Below, piece after piece: positions 11,236 to 21,101 of a stretch of DNA of 64,000 nucleotides (positions within the stretch are counted from its first letter, which is position 1; each line of letters starts with the position of its first letter). The stretch covers positions 66,172,033 to 66,236,032 of the forward strand of contig NC_089581.1 in NCBI RefSeq assembly GCF_019320115.1, given 5' to 3'. The translations under genes and the position numbers were made by a program. The stretch is from Miscanthus floridulus (lineage: Eukaryota > Streptophyta > Magnoliopsida > Poales > Poaceae). The notes under the pieces are model-generated. The model was given only the letters and a program-made list of their open reading frames with translations, was not told where the DNA came from and searched no databases.

Positions 11236-11600
11236 TCACGTAAGCCACCGGGGACGAGGATGGCGCGTGCTCCAGCGAGGACAAGCGAGGCGTGATTTTG
11301 ATGAACTAATTTAACTTTTGTTTATCCAAACATATATGCAAATCATCATGTGATTTTGAGCTAAAAATGACATATAAAATCATAATAAAGTCCAACATAT
11401 AAAGTTACACATGCATCTACATCGCAAAATAAGATAAGCTACTGATAAAACATAAGAGGATTAAGTTTGTTACCTCCAAAATCGAAGAGCAGCACCAATG
11501 GAGGGGGAGAGAGCAAGAACAACAGCAAGCTGAAAAACAGAGGCAGTGAGTTTGAATGGAATGGCTCGGGCTTGGGGAGGAAGAAATGAGCTGAATTATA
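11236..11600 (-). promoter_or_regulatory. Possible promoter/leader of a second CACTA gene
   Basis: On the - strand a TATA-like CCTATAATTC (about 11590) is followed by a pyrimidine-rich leader and a plausible splice donor (TTTTGGAG/GTAACA, about 11473). This mirrors the arrangement at 6995-6725 and could drive the GRF ORF. No coding exon was identified between them. Confidence 0.35.
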
Positions 11601-11604
11601 GGCT

Positions 11605-11860
11605 GGGATAATTAGTCCCGGTTAGGGAGCCAAACCGGGACTAAAGATTAATCTTTATTCCCGGGGCATCACCCAAACCGGGACTAAAAGCTTTAGTCCC
11701 GGTTGGTATTACCAACCGGGACTAAAGGTAAACCTTTAGTCCCGGTTGGTAATACCAACCAGGACTAAAGATCCCTGCCCCACGGACAACCGTTGGGCAG
11801 GGACCTTTAGTCCCGGTTGGTATTACCAACCGGGACTAAAGGGTCCTTTAGTCCCGGGGA
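11605..11860. repeat. CACTA right subterminal repeats
   Basis: Six to seven TTTAGTCCCGGTTGGT / ACCAACCGGGACTAAAGG pairs lie just inside the right terminus. This is the same family as the left and internal blocks. Confidence 0.85.
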
Positions 11861-12640
11861 CAAAAAATGCCGAGGCTAATGTTAAATTGGGACATCGTTC
11901 TAAAGTCTGTTCTCTAGTAGTGCCCTCCCTTCTCCCTCCAGCATATCGTTGGAGGCTAGAGGAAGTGGGTATCCATTGTTTTTTAATAATTTTTTTAGTA
12001 GATCGAGTCGTTATGGTCTCTCCATGTCAAATTTTTTTGTTTTGGGGATTTATCTCCTCTTCCTCTCCGACGACGACGAGAGGGTAGGGTGGAATCGTTT
12101 TCTCTATGGTGGCTCTGTTGAAGATGGGTGCGACAATTACGGCGTCAGCATCCTCACCGGTATGACGAGACATGGAGAGTTTTATTTCCGGACGACGACA
12201 CCAAGGCGGAGATGGTGTCGCCGCCATGGAATAATTTTCTCCAGTCTCTTCTCCATTTTATTGTGGTTAGATTTGGCCACGATGAAGGACTAGGAAGAAA
12301 AAGTTTTTGATCAGTTTTCCTCATTTTTCGGTGTCAGAAAAAAGAAGGAAGACACCAGAAAGAAGAAGTTTCTCAACTCCGTCTACATGAATGTTGGCCG
12401 TCGTTCATTAGGCATCTGTTCTCAGGCCGTTTGCCGAGTGTTTGCCTGTGCGGTCATCTATACTGCAAAGCATCGTACAGGTTTGGTTTTGAGATCTGAA
12501 GCTATTCACAACGTGGGTACAATTTAGATGAAAATCAGTTTCTGGATATTTGTGTAATCCAGAGTGCTTGTAACATGTTGATGTACCCAGCTATTATCTA
12601 ATATAATTCTTTTTTTGTCGAAAAAAAACTATGTGATGGA

Positions 12641-13349
12641 GCTCTTGGTAGGGCTGATAGACGCCCTACTTCAAATTTATTGTGCTATATTTTACTCTGG
12701 CTACATTATATGTTTTTTCTCAATGTCTCTGCCATTGAGAAAGGCCATTAGGAGGAAGACCATAAGGCGGGGACATGTCGTTTAGCGCCTACACAGTCCC
12801 GATCATTAGGAGGAAGAACATAAGCGCCTTATGCTTCATCGCAACCAGTGTGGTTTATATTTATTATAAGGCTATGGCGGAGGTAGATGGATCCACTGGT
12901 TGACACTTCATGCATGTACATGTAGGTGTGTCAAAAAATGGTTTGAACCGATGCAAAGATTCAAATATCCTGTAATTCACGCAAGACCACTATTGGGTCA
13001 TAGGCAAACTGGCAGTGTGTTCACACAAATCTGCACCCATACCCAAAGGTCTAGCATTCCTAGATCACGCAAGGCTTGCTTGGACCACTCAAGGAACGAA
13101 TTGCAGCAAAGCAGGGAAAACCGGCTTCAACAAACTCGCTGTGATAAAAAAACCTAGGAACGACTCCAGGAAGTATCCCATCATGGAGGCAGTCCTAGGG
13201 CTGTTCTAGGTCAGCAAGGCACCTAGAGCGCCCACAAACGTCATCGAGAAGCTTGTGGAACAACATACATGGAGGCTGGACGAGTTAGGGCTTTTGCAAA
13301 AGATAAAATAGAAGATTGGTTGTGCTTTTGATGGATTGTGCAAGAAACA
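12641..13349 (+). other. Unrecognised remnant interrupted by gypsy-1
   Basis: Holds weak open stretches (for example about 13015-13209) that look like decayed coding sequence, but no family was recognised. The words AGGAGGAAGA and ATAAGGC... occur twice around 12750-12815. The sequence up to 13354 should be continuous with that starting at 27080, because gypsy-1 inserted at TAGAC. Confidence 0.3.
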
Positions 13350-13354
13350 TAGAC

Positions 13355-13826
13355 TGTGGGGGTATTAACCCCTATACCCTTATGGCTAAGCTTGGGCTAG
13401 CCCGGATCGGTGGGTTCGGTCCACCAAAAGACGATGTGCGGCCCAGACAACCTGATCGGAGTCCTGCACAAGGAGTCAAGGTGGATTTGGCGATCAAGCA
13501 AGATCCTAGTCGGTTAGAATAGGAATCCTTATCCGACTACATATGGCAATTGTAACTGGCTAGGATTAGTTTCTAGATCTATAACCCTGCCCCCCAGACT
13601 ATATAAGGCGGGCAGGGGATCCCTCTAAAAAACATCTCTCATTGACATACAGCAATACAAATCAGACGTAGGACGTAGGTATTATGCCTTCTTGGCGGCC
13701 GAACCTGGATAAAACCTCGTGTCTGTCTTGCGTCACCATCTTGTTTGTGGCTTGCGCATCTGTCTGCCGACAATCTACTACCTTGGGCATACCTCTAGGT
13801 AGACTACCGACCATATTTCGTCGACA
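13355..13826 (+). repeat. Gypsy-1 5' LTR
   Basis: 472 bp, TG...CA termini. TATA box TATATAAGG at 13600-13606. The internal region begins right after with GTGGCACGCCAGGTAGGGG, an altered version of a TGGCGCCAGG primer-binding site. Confidence 0.92.
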
Positions 13827-13845
13827 GTGGCACGCCAGGTAGGGG
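13827..13845 (+). other. Gypsy-1 primer-binding site (degraded)
   Basis: TGGCACGCCAGGTAGGGG directly follows the 5' LTR. Related elements have TGGCGCCA here, pairing with a tRNA 3' end; an extra base now interrupts it. Which tRNA was used was not determined. Confidence 0.5.
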
Positions 13846-13874
13846 GTGTGCGTACTGCTCTCCAAGCAAACAAG

Positions 13875-16800
13875 ATGGTCATCGTCTCCGCCTCCATGGC
13901 TACGCCGAACGGCCTCACGTTCACCATCGGCCAGATCACCTGGACCACCGGCTCCGACGACTTCGTCGCCATGGCCACGGAGGAGGCGTGGATTCAGTCT
14001 GCGCCGACCACTGCTTCACCTGCATCGGCTATGGCTCCGACCACGATGGGTACAGCTCTGACCATGGTACATCTGGCTCCGACCATGCCAGCATCGTCTT
14101 CAGCCACACCGACAACTCATCGTCCGCTTCCCCGCTACAAAGGAAAGCAGATCGACAACACCGACCTGCTCGACTCCATCGATCGGGTCGGCACCAAACT
14201 TGCTGAAACCCTAGCTCTGGTAAGTACGATTCAAAGTCAACCTAACGAGTAGGTAACCGCTTCCCACAATAGATCTACCCGACCAGCTCAGACCAGTCGT
14301 CCTGCATGACTTGGTACAGATCTCGTGGTCATATCTACTCCTGAAGGGCGCTCCGCTCATCGTCGGCCAGCCTCCATGATGGGTCTCCGGCTCTCTGAGT
14401 ACGAAGCCTCGACGGAGAACCACCAGGTCCAGCCCTACGGCCTGCAAAACACTGCCTCCAGCTACGCGTATAACCTACAACGCCGCTTGGATCTATGTTT
14501 TATGCACCGACCTCGCCCGAAGCCGCGCGACTTCGTCAACATGATCTGGACTAAAGATTATCAAGAAGGATCCGTCCACACGGTCCAAGAGGGCGACTCT
14601 AGCTCCTCGTCTGGCATCGCATCTAAAGCATCTGTCCACACCGAGCTTCAGCATCACGAAGACAACGGCGCCAAGTACGATCTGGATCTGCTAGATCACG
14701 CCCCGGGGTTTTCACAATTCCCGTCTTTCCCGCCAAGATGAGGGGATTTGATCCATGTTGTCAGCAATGACGAACCGCCAGCGGTTGGCGAAACAGAACA
14801 AGAAAGGACCACACGCGAAGCACGCAATATTGACCGGTTTAATCGCCAACAAATCAAAGCCGAAGTAGACCAGGAGGCGCGACGCATAAGGGTCCAGCCA
14901 CGCGACCTCAACGATGCTTTCGACAGGGTGGGGGACAAACAGGTCTTTAGGACTCCAAGTGCCAACGTAGCCGTCGCCATGGCGATAATGCAACAGCTAC
15001 CCAACACCCTGGAAACCCAAGCGGTTCACGATGAAATACAAGCCTATCTGACGGCTGCCATGGCTCAGACCATAGAGATTGTAAATCAAGTCCGGGCTCC
15101 ATCCGTCTTAGTCGAGTCAAGCCACCGCCGCCAGCTCCCAAGTCGCTCACAGCCACTCAACCCATGTGGCTCACGCAACAATGACCCATCAAACAACCGT
15201 CAAGGCGGAAACGGTGGCCACGATGGTGGCTAGGATGACAACCGCCATCGGGAGGACAACCGTCGCGACGTCCAGGACGATAATCGCCGAGACAACCGCG
15301 ACAATCGCCGCGATAACCGCAGTCGTAGGGCTAATCCAGATGGCAATCGAGATCGCCACGATGGCAATAACGATCTCCGCCATTACCTTGGTGGACACGA
15401 TCTGTGCGCTCACATCAACCAGAGAGCCGATGATCAGGCATCCTACAAAAGCTATCACCGTATGGAGTATGACACTGCCCACGGTCCGCTAGGTTTGAAG
15501 CAGTTTACTCCACACCTTCACCAAGTCATATGGCCCAAGAATTTCAAGCTCGAGAAACTTCAGAAGTACGACGGTAAGGAAAACCCTGAATTATGGGTCA
15601 TGCTCTATGAAACCACGTGCAGATCAGCCATGGCTGACGAGTATGTCATATCTAACTACTTCCTAGTTGCTGTTGGCCATGCAGGTCACCAATGGCTGGT
15701 CAGCTTGCCGGTGAACTACTTTGATTCTTGGCAGGAGCTTAAGCAAGCCTTCATCGACAATTTCATCGCTACTTGTGAACAACCGGGCAACAAGTACGAT
15801 CTGCAACGGATCCAAGATCGGAAAGATGAGCCACTGTGCGAGTACGTCCGGCGTTTCTTAGAGATGCGCATCAAGGTCCCATCAATCTCCGACAATGAGG
15901 CAATCGAGGCTTTCATCACTGGCCTCCGCTTCCATGACGCCTTAAGAGACAAGCTCCTCCGGAAGAGACCTGAATCGGTCATAGCGCTCCTATCCACCGC
16001 TAAGAAATATGCGGACGCCGACGATGCTAAGAAGATAATTATTGAAGAAGCAGCAAGGGTTCCACGCTCCGACCACCCCCCACACCGCGACGACTACCGC
16101 AGCAACCATGGTCGGAACGACAATTTTGACCGCCGCAACCAGCGCAATGACTCCCGTGACCACCGCGACCAACGTAATCAGCGGCATAACCGCCGTGACG
16201 ATTACAGGAGCAAGCGTGCTCAGGAAGACAACGGCGAGGTCAATACCGTTAAAAAGAGTGGCGGACGTCGTAATTACGAAGATGACTACGCCAAAGCATT
16301 GAAGGGGCCCTACCAGCTCCATCCTAAGTCAAACCATACCATGGAGAATTGCCGCGTTCTCAAGTCTATCTATACGCGTCAACAGGCTCCGGATACATCC
16401 GACAAGCCTAATGATATAGGGGAACAGTGCAATGAGGATAACGACGATGACGATGCAGACCCTCGTCACAAGTACGTCAAGCCAACCGATCGTGTGCACA
16501 CCATCATCGGAGGCAAAGTGTCCATTGAGACCAAGCGGGAACGCAAGCTGCTCGCCCGTGCTTGCTTGAACGTGGCCAACGCCAACAACCTCCTCGCCGA
16601 TCCGCGGCTCCCTCCGTGGTCTCACCGTGAAATCTCTTTCAGCAGAAAGGACCAATGGGCCGCAATACCTGAGCTAGGACGTTTTCCCCTGGTCCTCGAT
16701 CCTTGTATCAACAAGGTCCAGTTCGACAGAGTACTGATCGACGGTGGCAGCTCCATCGATATACTGTTCAAGAACAGTCTACCCGCCCTGAAGATAGCTC

Positions 16801-17114
16801 AGGCGGATCTTAAGCCATACGAGGCATAGTTCTGGGGTGTTCTCCCTGGACAGAGCTCTACACCTCTCGGGTAGATCACGCTACCTGTGCAGTTTGGGAC
16901 CCTAGACCACTTCCGCACCGACTACGTCAACTTTGTGGTCGCTGACTTCGACGGCACCTACCATGCTATTCTTGGTCGACCGTCGCTCACCAAGTTCATG
17001 GCCATACCTCATTATAGGTATCTGGTGCTCAAGATGCCTACCGAGAAAGGAGTCCTAACCCTCCGAGGCAATGTGTACGCCGCTTACACCTGCGAAGACG
17101 CAGTTTCAAAATAG
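13875..17114 (+). pseudogene. Gypsy-1 gag and aspartic protease, nonsense-broken
   Basis: One reading frame runs from ATG 13875 to 17114 but is broken by about six stops (near 14250, 14307, 14739, 15231, 16827, 16872). Most fit CAG to TAG or CGA to TGA. The first 1.6 kb is low-complexity Ala/Thr/Arg-Asp-rich gag. The capsid core (retrotrans_gag, PF03732-like) is at about 15560-16040, with W-VSLPVNYFDSW and FITGLRF. A basic Arg/Asp/Asn repeat follows, then the protease active site IDGGSSIDILF (about 16738) and GRPSLTKFMAIPHY (about 16975). Gag packages element RNA; the protease cleaves the polyprotein. No frameshift is needed between gag and protease. Confidence 0.85.
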
Positions 17115-19286
17115 TAGAGGCTCACGACCTCTCTATTCACATGGCCGAGACCATGCTCGACGCTAAGAAGACCTCAGCCGACCACCTGGAGATCCCAGAG
17201 CTCGAGGCTCCATGCAAGAACACCAAGTCAAAGGAGCACAAGGTGATCCAGCTAGTCGACGGTGATTCCAGCAAAACGACCCTTATCGGGGCCAACCTGG
17301 ATCCCAAATAGGAAGACGCGCTCGTCGGGTTCTTGAGGAGCAACGTGGATGTGTTTGCATGGAAACCTACTGACATGCCCGGTGTACCTTAGAACTTGAT
17401 CGAGCACTCCTTAAATGTCAACAGCAAGGCCAAACCTATCAAGCAGAAGCTACGACGGTTTGCTCATGACAAAAAGGAGGCGATTAGGGTAGAAGTTACA
17501 CGGCTTTTGGCAGCCGGATTTATCAAAGAAGTGTATCATCCGGAGTGGTTAGCCAACCCGGTTCTTGTATGCAAAAAGAATAATGAATGGAGAATGTGCG
17601 TTGATTACACTCATCTCAACAAACACTGCCCTAAGGACCCCTTTGGCTTACATTGCATAGACGAGGTTGTAGATTCAACCGCCGGTTGTGAGCTCCTTTC
17701 CTTTCTCTATTGCTACTCTGGTTATCACCAGATCGCTCTCAAAAAGGATGATCAGATCAAGACGTCTTTCATCACGCCTTTCGGTGCCTACTGCTACACG
17801 ACTATGTTGTTCGGGCTCAAGAACGCCGGGGCTACATACCAACGCGCCATTCAGGCCTGCCTCACAGACGAGATAAAAGACGACCTTGTAGAGGCCTATG
17901 TGGATGATGTAGTTGTCAAAACCAAGGAAGCACATACCCTTGTTGACAACCTAAAACGCACCTTCACAGCCCTTAATACATTCCAATGGAAGTTAAACCC
18001 AAAGAAGTGCATCTTTGGTGTTCCTTCTGGTATATTGCTAGGCAACGTCGTCAGTTTCGACAGCATACGCCCTAATCCAGAGAAAGTTAAGGCTGTCTTA
18101 GACATGAAGCCCCCAAAAAGGTGAAGGATGTCCAGAAGCTTACCGGATGCATGGCTGCTCTTAGCCGTTTCATATCAAGATTAGGAGAAAAAGGACTACC
18201 GTTTTTCAAACTGCTCAAAGCATCCGAGAAGTTTGAGTGGTCGGAGGAAGCAGACGCTGCCTTCACGCAGCTAAAACAATACCTTACATCACCTCCAGTC
18301 CTCACTGCTCCTAGAGAAGACAAAACTCTCCTACTTTACATTGTGGCAACCAATCGGGTGGTCTCCACTACCATGGTGGTCGAGCGTGACGAGCCGGGCC
18401 ACGCCTATAAGGTACAGCGGCCAATTTATTTCATCAGTGAGGTACTCAACGAATCCAAGACTAGGTACCCATAGATTCAGAAACTACTCTACGCCATACT
18501 GATAACATCCCAAAAGTTGAGATATTACTTCGATGGATATCGGGTGGTGGTCATGACCGAGTACCCTTTGGGGGACATCATTCGCAATAAGGATGCGAAC
18601 GGGCGCATCGTCAAATGGGCAATGGAGCTATGCCCTTCTTCTTGGAATTTGCAAGCCGTACTACAATCAAGTCTCAGACACTTGTCGATTTCATCGTCGA
18701 GTGGATAGACTTAAGCACGCCTGACTCTCCGGGATCCGACGAATATTGGACGATGTACTTTGACGGCTCTCTCAACATTGACGGTGCAGGAGCAGGAGTT
18801 CTTTTCGTGTCACCATCCAAGGAGCAGCTCCGGTACGTCCTCAGGATTTATTTCCCGGCATCTAATAATGCCGCCGAATATGAAGCATGCCTGCATGGTT
18901 TACGCATTGTGGTTGAGCTTGGTGTTAAATGTCTCTATGTCTACGGAGACTCGGCTCTGGTCATCAACCAACTCAACAAGGACTGGGACACGACTAGCGA
19001 AAAGATGGACGCATACTGCAAATCGATAAGAAAGCTAGAAGGCAGGTTCTATGGCATCGAGTACATACATGTGGTCCAGGACAAGAACCAAGCAGCGGAT
19101 GCGCTGTCAAAGTTAGGATCATCCCAAGCCAAAATCCCACATGGTGTATTCGTCCAAGACCTGCTCACGCCTTCCATCGAAGAGGAAGATTCCACGGTCG
19201 ACAAAGCTCCAGACCAGCAATTGATGGCTATGGTTCCGACACCAAGCACAACCAAGCCGCCTCTGACCACTCATGAGCTAGACTAG
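17115..19286 (+). pseudogene. Gypsy-1 reverse transcriptase and dual RNase H, frameshifted
   Basis: RT motifs occur in order: VFAWKPTDMPG, EWRMCVDYTHLNK, FITPFGAYCY, FGLKNAGATYQ and the catalytic YVDD (17897-17908). The first RNase H follows (about 18240-18600). A second, plant/archaeal-like RNase H comes next (WTMYFDGS about 18750, AAEYEAC, VYGDSALV, QAADALSKL), the hallmark of Tat elements. Frame changes occur near 17110, 18115 and 18610, the last two in or beside short homopolymers. Stops at about 17310, 17391, 18472 and 19286 add to the damage. It cannot give a full Pol, although the catalytic residues visible are conserved. Confidence 0.87.
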
Positions 19287-20522
19287 AGAACACCTTTCAT
19301 CAAGTACTTAACAGATGGCAGCGGTTATACTGATCGGACAGAAAACGAGCGCCTGATGCGTCGCAGTAAGCAGTATCTGCTCGTCGATGGCAAGTTATGG
19401 CGCAAAAACGCAAAGGAGGAAATCTTGATGAAGTGTATAACCTAGGAGGAAGGCAAACATCTCCTGGACCAAATCCACTCTGGCTCCTGCGGCAACCACG
19501 CGGCCTCAAGAACACTGGTCAGTAAGACTTTCCGAGTAGGGTTCTATTGGCCGTCAGCAGTAGCCAACGCAGAGAAGCTAGTCCACCACTGTGAGGGTTG
19601 TCAGTTCTTTGCCAAGAGAATCCATGTACCAGCACATGAGATCCAGATGATACCAGCCTCTTGGCCCTTCGCATGCTGGGGACTAGATATGATCGGGCCT
19701 TTCAAACCGGCTCCTGGGAAATTTACATGCGTCTTCGTGCTGATTGACAAATTTTCTAAGTGGATAGAATACATGCCTTTGGTACAGGCATCCTTAGAGA
19801 AGGCTGTCACATTCCTCGACCAGGTCATCCACCATTTCAGCGTACCCAACAGCATCATCACCGATCTGGGTACTCAGTTCACCGGGAACGCTTTTTGGGA
19901 CTTCTACGATGAAAGGAGCATAGTGGTAAAATACGTCTCGGTGGCGCACCCTAGAGCTAATGGACAAGTCGAGCGGGCAAATGGCATGATCTTGGACGCA
20001 TTAAAGAAGAGGATGTACAGAGAAAACGACAAAGCTCCTGGAAGATGGCTTAAAGAGTTACCAGCCGTGGTTTGGGGCCTCAGAACTCAGCCCAGTCGTA
20101 ACACCGGCGTCTCACCATACTTTATGGTTTACGGCGCTGAGGTAGTCCTCCCACCAGATATAGCTTTTAGATCAGCACGGGTAGAGAACTTCGATGAAGG
20201 CAAGGTCAATGAAGTACGGGAGCTAGAAGTGAACAGCGCAGAAGAGAAAAGGCTCGATTCTTGTGTACGTACGGCCAAATACCTTGCTGTTTTGCGCAGG
20301 TACTACAACAAGAATGTTAAAGAGCGGTTCTTCGTAGTCGGGGACCTGGTCCTGAAGTGGAAGACGAACCAGGCTAGCATCCATAAACTCGCAACCCCAT
20401 GGGAGGGTCCTTTCATGATCAAGGAGGTCACACGACCAATGTCTTACAGGTTATCTCACCTGGACGGTACTGACGTACCAAACTCGTGGCACATCGACAA
20501 GCTTAGACGTTTCTATGCTTAA
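19287..20522 (+). pseudogene. Gypsy-1 integrase
   Basis: The zinc-binding HHCC region is at about 19460-19610 (ends HHCEGCQFFA). The catalytic core has D in GLDMIGPF (about 19685), D in IITDLGTQF (about 19860) and E in GQVERANG (about 19970). The C-terminal module contains TPWEGPFMIKEV and ends LRRFYA at the stop 20520-20522. There is no chromodomain. An open frame runs from 19647 to the end, while the N-terminal part has one stop at about 19444. A consensus AATAAA follows at about 20565. Confidence 0.88.
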
Positions 20523-21101
20523 CTACTGAGATATGTACTCCTCTTGTACCTTCGATTTACTTCAATAAAGCAATTATGATTTCTCCGACCACTCTAATGT
20601 GTCACTTCGAATTTTATGGTTATTCTAACTTAGCCAGTAAAAGCCGACCACCACTCCTACGGTTTCCGGAGCTGGCCCTGTCTCCGGTTCCTCCCAACAC
20701 GTGCATGGGATCCGCTCTCTCTACGTTACGGGTGATCGGCGGGTCCCCCTTGGTTTGACTTGTTCGCGTCTACATGTGCACAGGTCACCGTACCTCACAC
20801 TCCGACCACATGCCAAACTAGGGCCGCACAAACTTTTTCGAATGATGTGTCGAGCAAAATGGTACAACTAAATAGAACGTTAACATGTTCTCACTTAGTT
20901 ACACCAAGATAAAGTTTCAAGCTTAAATACGTTTTATACAAAGCAAACAAGCTTAAAATGATATATAGTTACGTTATTACAAGCTTGCCTGAAGAGGCTC
21001 AAGTTTACAATAACACAACTATGTCCTCCTTCTACAGCTCTAAGCCTATTACATTGGCTGGTCGGGGCACATGGCACTTACTGCTCACCGCTTCCGATAT
21101 C
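20523..21101. other. Gypsy-1 spacer between pol and antisense gene
   Basis: Non-coding stretch between the converging pol and antisense reading frames. It contains AATAAAGCAATTATG just after pol, a possible poly(A) signal for a + strand transcript. Nothing else was recognised. Confidence 0.5.

Larger units (their letters stand above)
1611..11922. mobile_element. CACTA (En/Spm) DNA transposon, about 10.3 kb
   Basis: The left end starts CACTACTACAGAATGGACTT. The right end, reverse-complemented, starts CACTACTAGAGAACAGACTT, matching at 17 of 20 positions. Both are flanked by CCC (1608-1610 and 11923-11925), the 3-bp TSD expected for CACTA elements. Subterminal inverted repeats of the TTTAGTCCCGGTTGGT type lie inside both ends. 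Inside are a TNP1-like gene on -, an internal subterminal-repeat block, six 521-bp tandem repeats, a short GRF zinc-finger ORF and a duplicated hairpin segment. No TNP2/DDE-type transposase was found, so the copy appears non-autonomous and would depend on a related element. Confidence 0.9.
1490..12640 (+). other. GC-rich unit interrupted by the CACTA element (1490-1610 + 11923-12640)
   Basis: With the CACTA element removed, the flanks join into a stretch that begins GC-rich (CCGCGGCCGCCGC at about 1568) and runs through mixed coding-like sequence. It ends near 12600-12630 with TAATATAATT, a T run and an A run, resembling the 3' end of a transcribed or retroposed sequence. No protein family was recognised in any frame. 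It could be a non-autonomous LINE-type element or an old host exon; the sequence does not decide between them. Confidence 0.25.

Noticed and set aside
15189..15492. Long hydrophobic or Thr/Ile-rich frames around 15166-15492
   Set aside because: Both are shadows of the Arg/Asp/Asn-rich repeat region of gag in its proper frame.
17100..17120. Programmed frameshift between protease and RT in gypsy-1
   Set aside because: The frame change occurs at CAAAATAG, but it lies after the protease rather than at a gag/pol border, and gypsy-2 has no frame change there. A simple indel is more likely.
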